64,000 nucleotides of DNA, taken from NCBI RefSeq assembly GCF_023700005.1, contig NZ_JAMLJK010000001.1:705266-769265 (forward strand). Direction: 5' to 3'. The notes under the pieces are model-generated. The model did not search any database and was not told the origin of the DNA. It saw only the letters and a program-made list of their open reading frames with translations. A program made the translations under genes and the position numbers. This stretch comes from Larsenimonas rhizosphaerae. GTDB lineage: Bacteria > Pseudomonadota > Gammaproteobacteria > Pseudomonadales > Halomonadaceae. Below, one piece after another: positions 18,120 to 27,675 of this stretch (positions are counted from its first letter, which is position 1; each line of letters starts with the position of its first letter).

Positions 18120-19043
18120 ATGTCCCACGCCTATCTCGATCACGTAAAGGAATTTTTGCTGGGCTTTCAGGATCGCATGTGCAAGCAGCTGTCTGACGCC
18201 GACGGTGGCGCCGAGTTTCGCGAAGATGCCTGGGCCCGCGAGGCCGGCGGCGGTGGACGCACTCGTGTTATTGAAAACGGTGCCCTGTTCGAGAAGGGCG
18301 GCGTCAATTTTTCTCATGTCAGTGGCGATCAGCTGCCTGCATCAGCCACTGCGGCGCGGCCCGAGCTTGCCGGACGCAGCTTTCACGCGACCGGAGTATC
18401 CTGGGTACTGCACCCCCACAATCCCCATGTGCCGACATGCCACGGCAATATCCGCTTTTTCATTGCCGAAAAGGAAGGCGAAGACCCGGTATGGTGGTTT
18501 GGCGGAGGCGTGGACCTGACGCCGTATTATCCGGTGCATGAAGATGTGTTGCATTGGCACCGTACCTGCAAGGCTGCCTGCGATCCGTTCGGTGAAGAGG
18601 TCTATCCCCGGTTCAAGGCCTGGTGTGACGAGTATTTTTATCTCAAGCATCGGGATGAAACGCGCGGGGTGGGCGGCCTGTTTTTCGATGACCTTAACGA
18701 ATGGGGCTTCGAGACCTGTTTTGCCTTTCAGCAAAGCGTGGGCCATTGCTTTCTTGATGCGTTCCTGCCCATTGTCGAGGCGCGCCGCAATGAACCCTAC
18801 GGTGAGAACGAGCGAGCGTTTCAGGCATATCGGCGAGGGCGTTATGTGGAATTCAATCTGGTATACGACCGGGGCACCCTGTTCGGGCTGCAAAGTGGCG
18901 GACGTACCGAATCCATCCTGATGTCCATGCCCCCCATGGCGGAATGGCGCTATCACTGGGCGCCGGATGAAGCATCCGCAGAGCATCACCTGTATCGGGA
19001 CTATCTGCATGCCCGGGACTGGCTTGGTGAAGCAGACGGCTGA
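18120..19043 (+). CDS. hemF: Oxygen-dependent coproporphyrinogen III oxidase
   Basis: Converts coproporphyrinogen III to protoporphyrinogen IX with O2 in haem synthesis. The 307-residue sequence shows the family blocks [61 protein letters not shown] and [19 protein letters not shown]. Located between tsaC and aroE, a common neighbourhood in Pseudomonas and relatives. A weak hairpin follows. Confidence 0.97.
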   Translation: MSHAYLDHVKEFLLGFQDRMCKQLSDADGGAEFREDAWAREAGGGGRTRVIENGALFEKGGVNFSHVSGDQLPASATAARPELAGRSFHATGVSWVLHPHNPHVPTCHGNIRFFIAEKEGEDPVWWFGGGVDLTPYYPVHEDVLHWHRTCKAACDPFGEEVYPRFKAWCDEYFYLKHRDETRGVGGLFFDDLNEWGFETCFAFQQSVGHCFLDAFLPIVEARRNEPYGENERAFQAYRRGRYVEFNLVYDRGTLFGLQSGGRTESILMSMPPMAEWRYHWAPDEASAEHHLYRDYLHARDWLGEADG

Positions 19044-19079
19044 GTCCGGTAGCAGGAAGCACCTGTGGCAATGAAAAAG

Positions 19080-19105
19080 GGGTCGGCAATGCCGGCCCTC
19101 CTTCT
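19080..19105. terminator. Possible weak terminator between hemF and aroE
   Basis: GGTCGGC-AAT-GCCGGCC stem (one G·U pair), preceded by AAAAAGG and followed by a pyrimidine stretch CTCCTTCTT. No clean T-run, so activity is uncertain. Confidence 0.35.
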
Positions 19106-19164
19106 TGCTGCCGTGAGACATGCTAATGTGACGGCTTTATGCTGCCACCATCAAGAGTTATGCC

Positions 19165-20016
19165 ATGAGTGATCTGTACTGCGTTTTTGGCCATCCCATT
19201 CATCATTCCCGGTCGCCGGCATTGCATGCCGCCTTTGCAGCACAGACCGGTGAGGCGGTGCATTATGAGGCCCGCGACCCTGGCCCCGATGGCTTCCTGA
19301 CCGGTTGGCAGGCCTTTGTCGAGGCCGGCGGGCAGGGCGCCAATGTCACGGTGCCGTTCAAGGAAGCGGCGTGGCGGCTGGCGGATCAGTTGTCGGACCG
19401 TGCCGCCCGTGCCGGTGCTGCCAACACGCTCAAGCTGATGCCCGATGGTACTGTCCTGGGGGATAACACCGATGGCGTCGGGTTGGTGCGTGATTTGATT
19501 CGGCTCGGCGCACGCCTTGACGGTGGGCGGGTATTGATTCTGGGGGCGGGCGGTGCCGTGCGTGGTGTGCTTGGCCCACTGCTGGATGAAATGCCACGGG
19601 AAGTGGTGATAGCCAACCGTACGCCGGACAAGGCGCGCTTGTTGAGTGAGGCCTTCGGGCGGTCGGACGCCTCGGCAGTCACTGGCGGACATTTCGATGA
19701 GGTAACCGGTAATTTTGACGTCATCATCAACGGTACCAGTGCCAGCCTTGCCGGAGCACTGCCGGCCCTGCCCGGCGTCCGCCTGACCCCTGACACCCTG
19801 GCCTATGACATGATGTACGGAGCTGCCCCAACCGTATTCATGGACTGGGCAGCCAGAGAGGGGGCCAGATGTGAGGACGGGCTGGGCATGCTGGTGGAGC
19901 AGGCTGCGGAATCCTTCATGACCTGGCGCGGTGTGCATCCGGACACCGGCCCGGTCAGGGAAGCCATTCGGCAGGCCCTGACCGCGTCACTTGATGCCGA
20001 GGCGCCTAGGGCCTGA
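19165..20016 (+). CDS. aroE: Shikimate dehydrogenase
   Basis: NADPH-dependent reduction of 3-dehydroshikimate to shikimate. Substrate-site motifs FGHPIHHSRSPALHAAF and GANVTVPFKEAAW (catalytic Lys) lie in the N-terminal half; the Rossmann motif GAGGAVRGVLGPLL is followed by IANRT, the basic residue of which marks NADPH preference. 283 residues. Its 3' end overlaps that of the convergent M48 lipoprotein gene by 11 bases. Confidence 0.96.
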   Translation: MSDLYCVFGHPIHHSRSPALHAAFAAQTGEAVHYEARDPGPDGFLTGWQAFVEAGGQGANVTVPFKEAAWRLADQLSDRAARAGAANTLKLMPDGTVLGDNTDGVGLVRDLIRLGARLDGGRVLILGAGGAVRGVLGPLLDEMPREVVIANRTPDKARLLSEAFGRSDASAVTGGHFDEVTGNFDVIINGTSASLAGALPALPGVRLTPDTLAYDMMYGAAPTVFMDWAAREGARCEDGLGMLVEQAAESFMTWRGVHPDTGPVREAIRQALTASLDAEAPRA

Positions 20017-20812
20017 AGCGGTTGCAGTTCGGTGTGCGCCCGGCCTTCTTCGCCTGTTGGTAAAGCGCTTGAGCACTGGCCATGCGGCCCTGAAGGTCCT
20101 GAATACGATGATCATTGCCGGGGTGAGTCGACATCCACTCCGGCGGTTGCTGCCCGCCGCTGGCCTTCATGTTATTCCACAGGGCAATACTGGCCTGTGG
20201 ATTGAAGCCGGCCTTGGCCATCAGGTCCAGTCCCAGCAGATCGGCCTCGGACTCCTGCTTTCGTGAAAAGGGCAGCAGTACACCGTACTGGGCGCCAGCA
20301 CCCAGCAGTGTGGCCAGCTGTTCGCCGCCCTGACCGGCCACCGCCTGAACCACGCTCAGCCCTGACTGGGTAATGGACTGGGTTGAAACCCGTTCATTGG
20401 CGTGATGGGCCAGCACGTGAGATACCTCATGGCCCAGAACCGCTGCCAGCTGATCCTGATTTTCAGCCACATTCAGCAGGCCGCTGTAGACACCGATATA
20501 GCCTCCGGGCAGGGCGAACGCATTGGCCTGGTCACTTTTGAATACCGCCAGGTTCCATTTTTTCGGTGCGTCCTTGCTGTTGACCTGCTCGGTAATGGCA
20601 TCGGCAACGCACTCCACGTACTGGCGCGTCCGGCCCTGTACCTCGGGCAGTTTCTTTTGGTAGGTTTCAAAGCTCTGCTGGCCCATCTGATCCAGCTTGT
20701 CTGCAGAAAAAAGGGATAGCTGTGAGCGTCCCAGTGGCGACGTAGTGCAGCCTGCAAGACCCATTACGACAAGGCAGCCAAGCGCTGCATGCTTCCATGT
20801 AGTATGACGCAT
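20006..20812 (-). CDS. M48-family metalloprotease lipoprotein (LoiP-like)
   Basis: Outer-membrane or periplasmic lipoprotein protease of 268 residues. The signal peptide ends with a lipobox (VMGLAGC, Cys22). Zinc-protease motifs are HEVSH (HExxH) and the downstream ESEAD third ligand region. FALPGGYIGVYSGLL precedes the active site as in LoiP and BepA-type enzymes, but the TPR domain of BepA is absent, so LoiP/YggG-like is the better description. It faces the DUF815 ATPase divergently across 96 bases and converges with aroE. Confidence 0.9.
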   Translation of the reverse strand: MRHTTWKHAALGCLVVMGLAGCTTSPLGRSQLSLFSADKLDQMGQQSFETYQKKLPEVQGRTRQYVECVADAITEQVNSKDAPKKWNLAVFKSDQANAFALPGGYIGVYSGLLNVAENQDQLAAVLGHEVSHVLAHHANERVSTQSITQSGLSVVQAVAGQGGEQLATLLGAGAQYGVLLPFSRKQESEADLLGLDLMAKAGFNPQASIALWNNMKASGGQQPPEWMSTHPGNDHRIQDLQGRMASAQALYQQAKKAGRTPNCNRFRP

Positions 20813-20908
20813 ACCCTCTGATTCCTTGAGTGGCAGAATAAGATCGCAGAAGTATCATACCTTACGGCCCTGTAACGCAGGGTCAAACTTCTTGTCAGGA
20901 AATACATC

Positions 20909-21751
20909 ATGAACGACGCCCTGGTTACCCGGTTAGTGCAGCTACTTGATTGTGTTGAGCCGTTTCTGCCCCCCAAACGCCCTCCGATCGACTGGTCATC
21001 CGATACCGCGGCATTGTGGGTGCGTCATCCTCTGGGGGGCTATCTGGTGCCGGTTTCACCACGTGACAGCCTGAGCATGGCGTCTCTGGTGGGCATCGAG
21101 CGTCAGCGCGAGGCACTCCTGCGTAATACACGAGCCTTCATGGCCGGACGTCCGTCCAATCATGCCCTCTTGTGGGGCGCTCGAGGTTGCGGCAAGTCGT
21201 CATTGGTGCGTGCCCTGATCAATGACCTGGGGGCGGACGGGCTTCGATTGATTCAAGTGGACCGCCATGATCTGGTCAGTCTGCCGGCACTGGTCAATGA
21301 GCTGCGTGATCAGCCCTGGCGCTTCATCGTGTACTGTGACGATCTTTCCTTTGAAGGCAGTGATGATGCCTACAAGGCGCTCAAGAGCGTACTTGACGGG
21401 ACGCTGACCGGCCCTCCGGAGAACGTGCTGCTGTACGCGACGTCCAATCGTCGCCATTTGCTGCCGGAGTCAATGGAGGATAACCAGGCGACCAAAGTGG
21501 TGGGTCAGGAGCTTCACCACGGTGACGCCGTTGAAGAGAAGATATCCCTGTCCGATCGGTTCGGCCTCTGGCTGAGTTTCTATCCCTTTGATCAGGCCAC
21601 CTTTCTCGAGGCCTGCCGGTACTGGGTTACCGAGCTGGGCAGCGAATGGGGGGATGAAGCAGAAAGGGCGGCACTGCGTTTTGCCACTCAACGTGGCGTT
21701 CGCAGCGGTCGGGCTGCATGGCAGTTTGCGGCGCAGTGGCTCAGCGAATGA
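20909..21751 (+). CDS. DUF815 family ATP-binding protein
   Basis: A 280-residue AAA-like ATPase. It contains SMASLVGIERQREALLRNTRAF, Walker A GARGCGKSSLVRALI (residues about 90-104), Walker B FIVYCDDLSFEG and the sensor-like LYATSNRRHLLPE, then the family-specific ISLSDRFGLWLSFYPFDQATFLE. The family is common in proteobacteria but its role is not established. It precedes the sensor kinase by 125 bases on the same strand; I do not assume co-function. Confidence 0.88.
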   Translation: MNDALVTRLVQLLDCVEPFLPPKRPPIDWSSDTAALWVRHPLGGYLVPVSPRDSLSMASLVGIERQREALLRNTRAFMAGRPSNHALLWGARGCGKSSLVRALINDLGADGLRLIQVDRHDLVSLPALVNELRDQPWRFIVYCDDLSFEGSDDAYKALKSVLDGTLTGPPENVLLYATSNRRHLLPESMEDNQATKVVGQELHHGDAVEEKISLSDRFGLWLSFYPFDQATFLEACRYWVTELGSEWGDEAERAALRFATQRGVRSGRAAWQFAAQWLSE

Positions 21752-21840
21752 AAGGTATTCTGTCTACAGGGCGATGGCCAATGATGCACTGCTATTAGCC
21801 TTTATTTGTCCATTTGCATGTGCGAAAGGTGTATTAAGGT

Positions 21841-21879
21841 CATCCACAGCCGATAGCTACTCCAATTGGACTGTGGATG
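21841..21879 (+). repeat. Inverted repeat spanning the hybrid-kinase start codon
   Basis: CATCCACAG at 21841-21849 is repeated in reverse complement as CTGTGGATG at 21871-21879, a perfect 9-base arm with a 21-base loop; the right arm includes the ATG at 21877. A nested palindrome TCCAATTGGA (21861-21870) lies in the loop. In RNA this could hide the ribosome site and start codon; as DNA it could be an operator. Confidence 0.5.
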
Positions 21880-24800
21880 ATGCAGATGAAAGGAATTCGG
21901 GACCTTCGTTCGCCTGGCATTCTGGCTGGTGCCGGCGCACTTATTCTGGCGGCCTTCTTTGGCTATATGCTCATGGCCTCGTTGAAGCACGGCGATGAGG
22001 AGTGGTTCAATGCGCTGAACAAGGAAGGCCAGTTCCAGCGCCGTGCCATGGAGCAGGCGCTGATTACCATGAAGGCTGATCTGGAACATCAGGTCGCCGT
22101 GGTGACGGCTGACCCGACCCTTGACACGCTGCTCGAACGACTCCTGCCGCTATCCTCCACCAGCAGCACGCTGCCGGAAATACAGGCCCAACTGGCTCAG
22201 GTAATGACGCACTACCAGTCGTTGGGTGACATCGGCCATCTGGCACTGATTGGCAGTGATGGCAAGACCCTTCTTATCGAGCGCGGTGCGCCGGACATGG
22301 CGCTCACCTCCAGGACGTACATACGCTCCAACATGCCTGACAAGGCGCCAGTGATCGATATGCGGCTGGGGCAGCAGGCTCTTCTGATGACGGCAGTAGA
22401 CCGGCTTCGATCATCGTCAGCCACCTCGGCTGATACACCCGCCCACGGTTATGTGGCACTGACCCATTCAGTCTCTGCTCTTTTGAAGGACAGGGCCCGT
22501 GAGCTGGGGCTGGGTGCTGTCTTGATCGGACCCCAGGGAACGCTGCTGAATCCGGCTGCAACGGGCTCGCGGATTCTGACGCAGTTCGAGGACCGTGCAT
22601 CTCAACGTCCAGGCATTAATGAACGCGTGATTGACCTTGATGAACGCACGTTGCTGGCCGGTAGTCTCCAGCTTGCCGATACGCCGGGTGTTCGATTGCT
22701 GTTGTGGGAAGATATTACCGATGAGGCCCGACAGCATGAGCGACATCAGTGGCAGACAGCGGGTCGCTGGATCATTGGGCTATTGCTGACGGAATTTGGC
22801 CTTTTACTGCTGATCTTCTCTTATGGCAAGGCGACGCGGCGTCAGATGATGCACGTCCAGCAACAGCTGGAGCGCCAGGCACAGGCACTGCGAGCGCTCA
22901 ATGAAATATCTGCCAACCGTCGCCTGGATACAGAAAAGCGCGTAGCACATGCCCTGGCCATTGGCTGTAATTTCCTGCAGATGCCCAACGCCATTGTCAG
23001 CCGTATCAACGGCGATGAATACCTGGTGCGTTTTCAGCAATCCCGGGATGGTGCCCTCGAAAACGGCATGCGCTTCAGTACGGCCGATACCTTCTGTTGC
23101 CTGACGCTCGAACAGGACACGATGCTGGCTTTCAATGATGCAAACAACACCCCGTACGCCGATCACCCCTGTCACCGGAAAATGCTTGTCACGGCCTATA
23201 TAGGGGTGCCGCTGTGGGTAGGGGGGCTCCGTTATGGCACGCTCAATTTTTCCAGTGGCGAGGCGCGCAGCACGCCCTTTGATCAGGTAGAGGAAGAGTT
23301 CATGCTGGCCCTGTCGCGCTGGGTTGGTGCCACGATCAATGCGATGAATGAAGAAAGCGAGCGTAATGAATTAATGACGCGACTGGCGCGTATCAGCCAG
23401 CACGTGCCGGGCACGCTTTATCAGTACCGGGAAGATCCCGATGGGCACGTTTCCTTCCCGTACAGCAGTGAAGGCATTCAGGATATCTACCAGGTGACGC
23501 CCGAGGAGGTCCGCTTTGATGCCGGTAAGGTCTTTGAGATCGTTCACCCGGACGATCTGGAGGCCATTATCGAGTCCATTACGGAGTCCCGCCTGAATCT
23601 GTCACGCTGGAATACCGAGTTTCGTGTCACTCATGCCGATGGCAGTGTTCACTGGGTACGCGGCAGCTCGTCACCACAGCGGGACATGGATGGCGGTACC
23701 ACCTGGCATGGTTTCATGCATGATGTGACTGAACAGAAGCAGACCGAAGAGCAGGTACAGCAGGATCGACAGCGTCTCGAGGCGTTGATCGATGCCTCGA
23801 CCAGCGTCGCCATCATGGCGATGGATCTGGATGGGCGTATCAACCTGTTCAATACCGGTGCCGAGCGCATTCTGGGCTACTCCTCACAGGAAATACTGGG
23901 GCAGCAACCTCAGGATGTGTTTCATGTACCCGATGAGCTGGAGCATTATCGCGCCGCACTGGAAGAGGAGCTGGGCGAGAGCGTGTCCCTGTCCTCGGTG
24001 CTGCTGGAAAAACCGCGCCGCGGTCATGTCGATGTCACCGAGTGGACCTGCATCACGGCAAAGGGCGATGAAATCATGGTCAGCCTCTCCATCTCACCGA
24101 TTTGTGACAAGGAAGGCGTCCCTACCGGTTATTTGTCACTGGCCCAGGACATCAGTGAGCAAAAGCGTATCGAACGAATGAAGAACGAATTCGTATCGAC
24201 CATCAGTCATGAGCTTCGTACGCCATTGACTTCCATTTCCGGTTCGCTGGGTCTTGTTACCGGCGGAGCCTTCGGTGAGTTGCCGGTCCAGCTCAAGAGC
24301 ATGCTGGACATTGCCTACAGCAATTCCAATCGGTTGAACCTGTTGATCAACGATCTGTTGGACATGGACAAGCTGGTCGCTGGCAAGATGCGCTTTGACG
24401 TCGTACAGCAGCCTCTGATGCCTCTGGTCGAGCAGTCCCTGAAGGATAATGGTGGCTATGCCGACAAGTTCGGCATCACGTTGTGTGTCGGTGAAACCCT
24501 TGACTGTGAGGTGGCCGTGGACGCGAGCCGGTTCCAGCAGATCATGTCCAACTTCCTGTCCAATGCCATCAAGTTCTCTCCCGAGTCAGGTCAGGTGACG
24601 GTGGGGGTTGTGCCCTGTGCACTGGGTGTCCGGGTTGAAGTGCGTGACAAGGGGCCGGGTATACCGGAAGCCTTTCAGTCGAGTCTGTTTGAAAAATTCA
24701 CCCAGGCAGATAGCTCCAATACCAAAAAGAAAGGTGGCACCGGGCTGGGACTTGCCATCACGCGTGAATTGATCATGCGGATGAAAGGCCGTGTCGGATT

Positions 24801-25662
24801 TGATTCCATCGAGGGGCAGGGTTCCACCTTCTATTTTGAGCTGCCGATCCATCAGGATGCGATGCCTGCAGGGCTGGCGGAGCTGTCATCGGCTGACGGG
24901 GCGCGGGAAGGCGACAGGCCACTGGTCCTGATCGTGGAGGATGACCCGGATACCGCCTGGCTTATCAAGCAGCTGGTCGAGAAGTGGGGGTTCCACGCAG
25001 AAACGGCCTACAGTGGTCAGTCGGCGCTGGACCGCCTGCGCCAGCAGCGCTTTGATGCCATGACGCTGGATATGATCCTGCCGGATTTCAGTGGCAAGGA
25101 AGTCATGCGCCAGTTGCGTGAGATGGATCCTGAGTGTGATATGCCGGTCATCGTGATTTCGGCGCATCAGTCCAACGGTGAATTGAAGCTTGCCAGTGGC
25201 GTTGAAGCGCGGGGCTGGTTAAGCAAGCCCATTGACCAGGACATGCTGTTGGACGTGCTGCGAGGCGTAATCACGCCAGGTCAGGCCATGGGCCGCATTC
25301 TGCATGTCGAGGATGACAGTGACCTGCACCAGGTCATTTCAGCCATGTGCCGCGACATCGCAGTACTGGATGTGGCGCAGACCCTGCAGGAGGCACGTCA
25401 AAGGCTTGGCAGCATTACATATGATCTTGTTCTTCTGGATCTGGGGTTGCCGGATGGTTCCGGCTGGGAGTTGATGTCGATGATCAATTCCCTGGAAAAA
25501 CCACCGCCGGTGGTGGTGCTTTCCGGCAATGAAATAACCGCGGAGCAGCGTTCGATAGTGCAGGGGGCGCTGGCGAAGTCGCGTATCTCCAATAAAGCCT
25601 TTGTGCAGACGCTACAACAGATCCTTGATGGTCGGTCTATTCAAAAAGGAAGCCTACAGTGA
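21877..25662 (+). CDS. Hybrid sensor histidine kinase with GAF, two PAS and two receiver domains
   Basis: A 1261-residue inner-membrane sensor. Order seen: TM1 (about residues 12-32), a periplasmic sensing region of about 260 residues, TM2 (about 295-315), a short coiled coil, GAF (about 340-500), two PAS/PAC units (about 510-765), HisKA with phospho-acceptor His778 (ISHELRTPLTS), HATPase with N-box NFLSNAIKFS near 892 and GGTGLGLAI near 954, then two receivers with phospho-Asp at 1065 and 1188. No HPt is fused; one is encoded two genes downstream. Three close in-frame ATGs (21877, 21880, 21886) are possible and none has a clear ribosome site. The stop overlaps the next gene by four bases. 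The signal sensed is unknown. Confidence 0.93.
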   Translation: MMQMKGIRDLRSPGILAGAGALILAAFFGYMLMASLKHGDEEWFNALNKEGQFQRRAMEQALITMKADLEHQVAVVTADPTLDTLLERLLPLSSTSSTLPEIQAQLAQVMTHYQSLGDIGHLALIGSDGKTLLIERGAPDMALTSRTYIRSNMPDKAPVIDMRLGQQALLMTAVDRLRSSSATSADTPAHGYVALTHSVSALLKDRARELGLGAVLIGPQGTLLNPAATGSRILTQFEDRASQRPGINERVIDLDERTLLAGSLQLADTPGVRLLLWEDITDEARQHERHQWQTAGRWIIGLLLTEFGLLLLIFSYGKATRRQMMHVQQQLERQAQALRALNEISANRRLDTEKRVAHALAIGCNFLQMPNAIVSRINGDEYLVRFQQSRDGALENGMRFSTADTFCCLTLEQDTMLAFNDANNTPYADHPCHRKMLVTAYIGVPLWVGGLRYGTLNFSSGEARSTPFDQVEEEFMLALSRWVGATINAMNEESERNELMTRLARISQHVPGTLYQYREDPDGHVSFPYSSEGIQDIYQVTPEEVRFDAGKVFEIVHPDDLEAIIESITESRLNLSRWNTEFRVTHADGSVHWVRGSSSPQRDMDGGTTWHGFMHDVTEQKQTEEQVQQDRQRLEALIDASTSVAIMAMDLDGRINLFNTGAERILGYSSQEILGQQPQDVFHVPDELEHYRAALEEELGESVSLSSVLLEKPRRGHVDVTEWTCITAKGDEIMVSLSISPICDKEGVPTGYLSLAQDISEQKRIERMKNEFVSTISHELRTPLTSISGSLGLVTGGAFGELPVQLKSMLDIAYSNSNRLNLLINDLLDMDKLVAGKMRFDVVQQPLMPLVEQSLKDNGGYADKFGITLCVGETLDCEVAVDASRFQQIMSNFLSNAIKFSPESGQVTVGVVPCALGVRVEVRDKGPGIPEAFQSSLFEKFTQADSSNTKKKGGTGLGLAITRELIMRMKGRVGFDSIEGQGSTFYFELPIHQDAMPAGLAELSSADGAREGDRPLVLIVEDDPDTAWLIKQLVEKWGFHAETAYSGQSALDRLRQQRFDAMTLDMILPDFSGKEVMRQLREMDPECDMPVIVISAHQSNGELKLASGVEARGWLSKPIDQDMLLDVLRGVITPGQAMGRILHVEDDSDLHQVISAMCRDIAVLDVAQTLQEARQRLGSITYDLVLLDLGLPDGSGWELMSMINSLEKPPPVVVLSGNEITAEQRSIVQGALAKSRISNKAFVQTLQQILDGRSIQKGSLQ

Positions 25663-26051
25663 AACCTCTGGATACTATTTTACACGTCGAAGATGATCCC
25701 TCCATCCAGGCTGTTGCACGTGTGGCCCTTGAGACGGTAGGGGGATTCAATGTGACAGGCTGTGACGACGGTCAGCATGCGCTGAACGTTCTTGCAACCT
25801 TCAGGCCGGACTTGATTCTGATGGACGTCATGATGCCCAACATGGATGGTCCAACGACCCTGAAGCACCTGCAGCAGGATGAGGCGCTGGCATCCATCCC
25901 GGTGGTTTTCATGACGGCCAGGATTCAGCCGGCAGAAGTGGAGCAGTACCGGGCACTGGGTGCCGTGGATGTGCTCGAAAAGCCCTTTGACCCCATGACG
26001 CTGGCAGAGCGGCTGCGGGCAGTATGGGAGAACGTTCATGGCGACACCTGA
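25659..26051 (+). CDS. Stand-alone response-regulator receiver protein
   Basis: A 130-residue single REC domain (CheY-like). Acidic pair Glu11-Asp12-Asp13, phospho-acceptor Asp56 in LILMDVMMPNMDG, switch Thr86 and conserved Lys108 in LEKPFD are all in place. There is no output domain, so it acts through protein contact or as a phosphate shuttle or sink. It overlaps the kinase by four bases and the diguanylate cyclase by 14, fixing it inside the relay operon. Confidence 0.95.
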   Translation: MKPLDTILHVEDDPSIQAVARVALETVGGFNVTGCDDGQHALNVLATFRPDLILMDVMMPNMDGPTTLKHLQQDEALASIPVVFMTARIQPAEVEQYRALGAVDVLEKPFDPMTLAERLRAVWENVHGDT

Positions 26052-27675
26052 CGCATCGCTGGTTCAGCAGCAGCTTGCCAACCTCAAGGAAAGCTACAAG
26101 CATCGACTGGCCGAGGATCTTGTCGATCTGGAGCGCTGTACGACAGCGATGCTGGCGGAGCAGGGCAACCGGGAGATGATGGCCTCACTGTGTCAGTCGC
26201 TGCACCGTATCGCAGGTTCTGCCGGAACATTCGGCTGGACAGAGGTGGGTGCGGCCTGTCGAGAGATGGAGCAGCAGACGCAGATCTGGCTGAAGCGTGC
26301 TGACGATGTGGCGCCGGAAGCGCTGGAGATGATCCGGGCGCGGCTTCGGGCGCTGATAGGGCATATGCACAAGGCTGCATCCGACGGCGACACGCCGCCG
26401 CGTATCGACTTTGATGCCGGCTCTGAATATACCGATGCCGCAGTGACCGTGGTACTGCTGGGGCTTTCCACCCATGAAGGCGAGCACATGGCAGATGCGC
26501 TGAAGGGATTCGGCTATGCCATCCGATTTGCTGCAGAGGCGGGGGACATTCTGTCGATGTCTCCTGCTCCGGATGTACTGGTGGCCGATCAGAATGTGCT
26601 GACCATGTCGCTCCGCGCTTATATCAGCCGCGATGATGTTCCCACGGCGCTGATTCAGCTCAACCGGCTCGATACCTTCGAGCGACGTTTGCATGCAGTG
26701 CGTTGTGGTGCTCAGGGGTACTTTACCTATCCGATCGATATCCCGCGGCTGGAGGCGCGCCTGCGCCGTCTGGCCACACGCCATACCCAGGACCCGTATC
26801 GTGTGGTCATTGTTGATGATGACGTCGAGCTGTCCGAGCATTTTCGACTGGTGCTGCAGGCCGCGGGTATCGACAGTCGGGTCGTGAACACGCCCTCCAT
26901 GGTCGTGGCTGCCCTGCATGATCATATGCCGGATATTCTCATCGTCGATATCAACATGCCAGGCTGCAGTGGACCGGAGCTGGCGCAGGTGCTGAGGCTG
27001 GATGACGACTGGCTGAAGGTACCGATCATCTATCTTTCGGCAGAAACCGATCAGGATCGGCGAACGGTGGCGCTGCGGCAGGCCGGTGATGACTTCCTGG
27101 CCAAGCCCATCAGCGATCTGGATCTGATCAATGCGGTCAAGGTGCGCTCTCAGCGTTCCCGACAGCTCAGCGAGGCGCTGGAGCGTGACGGGCTGACCGG
27201 ACTCATGAAGCATGCGGCGCTCAAGGAACAGCTGGATATTGAGGTGTCACGTGCACAGCGCAGTGGTGAGCCCGCCAGTGTGGTCATGATCGACATCGAT
27301 CACTTCAAGTCGGTCAATGACACTTATGGGCATGCCACCGGGGATTATGTCATTCGGCTGCTGGCCAATTTGCTGCGGCGGCGGTTGCGCAAGGTCGATA
27401 CGGTCGGCCGTTATGGCGGTGAGGAGTTTGTGGCGATTCTGCCGAACTGTGATGCGGAAAATGCTGCGCGTATCTTCAATGAGATACGGATGAATTTCAG
27501 TCAGCTTGACTGTGTTTCGGGGGAGCAAAGCTTTCGCGTATCGTTCAGTGCCGGCATTGCCACAACCGCCAGTAGCGGAGAGGGCAGTGTGCTGCTTGAG
27601 ATCGCCGATCAGGCCATGTATCAGGCCAAGACCGGCGGACGTAACAAGGTGTGCGTCAGTGAACCGACGGATTAA
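26038..27675 (+). CDS. HPt-REC-REC-GGDEF diguanylate cyclase
   Basis: A 545-residue cytoplasmic protein that should make c-di-GMP. HPt domain at residues 1-115 with phospho-His56 in LHRIAGSAG. First receiver-like domain about 135-250 is degenerate: the N-terminal acidic pair is replaced (LLGLS) although an Asp remains in VLVADQN. Second receiver about 255-375 is intact ([23 protein letters not shown]). GGDEF domain about 385-545 with active-site GGEEF at 460-464 and a product-inhibition I-site RKVD at 451-454. It can take phosphate from the kinase's receivers through its own HPt. Starts inside the preceding gene with a 14-base overlap and converges with der by four bases. Confidence 0.95.
   Translation: MATPDASLVQQQLANLKESYKHRLAEDLVDLERCTTAMLAEQGNREMMASLCQSLHRIAGSAGTFGWTEVGAACREMEQQTQIWLKRADDVAPEALEMIRARLRALIGHMHKAASDGDTPPRIDFDAGSEYTDAAVTVVLLGLSTHEGEHMADALKGFGYAIRFAAEAGDILSMSPAPDVLVADQNVLTMSLRAYISRDDVPTALIQLNRLDTFERRLHAVRCGAQGYFTYPIDIPRLEARLRRLATRHTQDPYRVVIVDDDVELSEHFRLVLQAAGIDSRVVNTPSMVVAALHDHMPDILIVDINMPGCSGPELAQVLRLDDDWLKVPIIYLSAETDQDRRTVALRQAGDDFLAKPISDLDLINAVKVRSQRSRQLSEALERDGLTGLMKHAALKEQLDIEVSRAQRSGEPASVVMIDIDHFKSVNDTYGHATGDYVIRLLANLLRRRLRKVDTVGRYGGEEFVAILPNCDAENAARIFNEIRMNFSQLDCVSGEQSFRVSFSAGIATTASSGEGSVLLEIADQAMYQAKTGGRNKVCVSEPTD

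Noticed and set aside
26185..27213. A 342-codon open frame antisense to the diguanylate cyclase
   Set aside because: Opposite an intact HPt-REC-GGDEF gene and rich in His/Gln as typical of antisense reading; no ribosome site.
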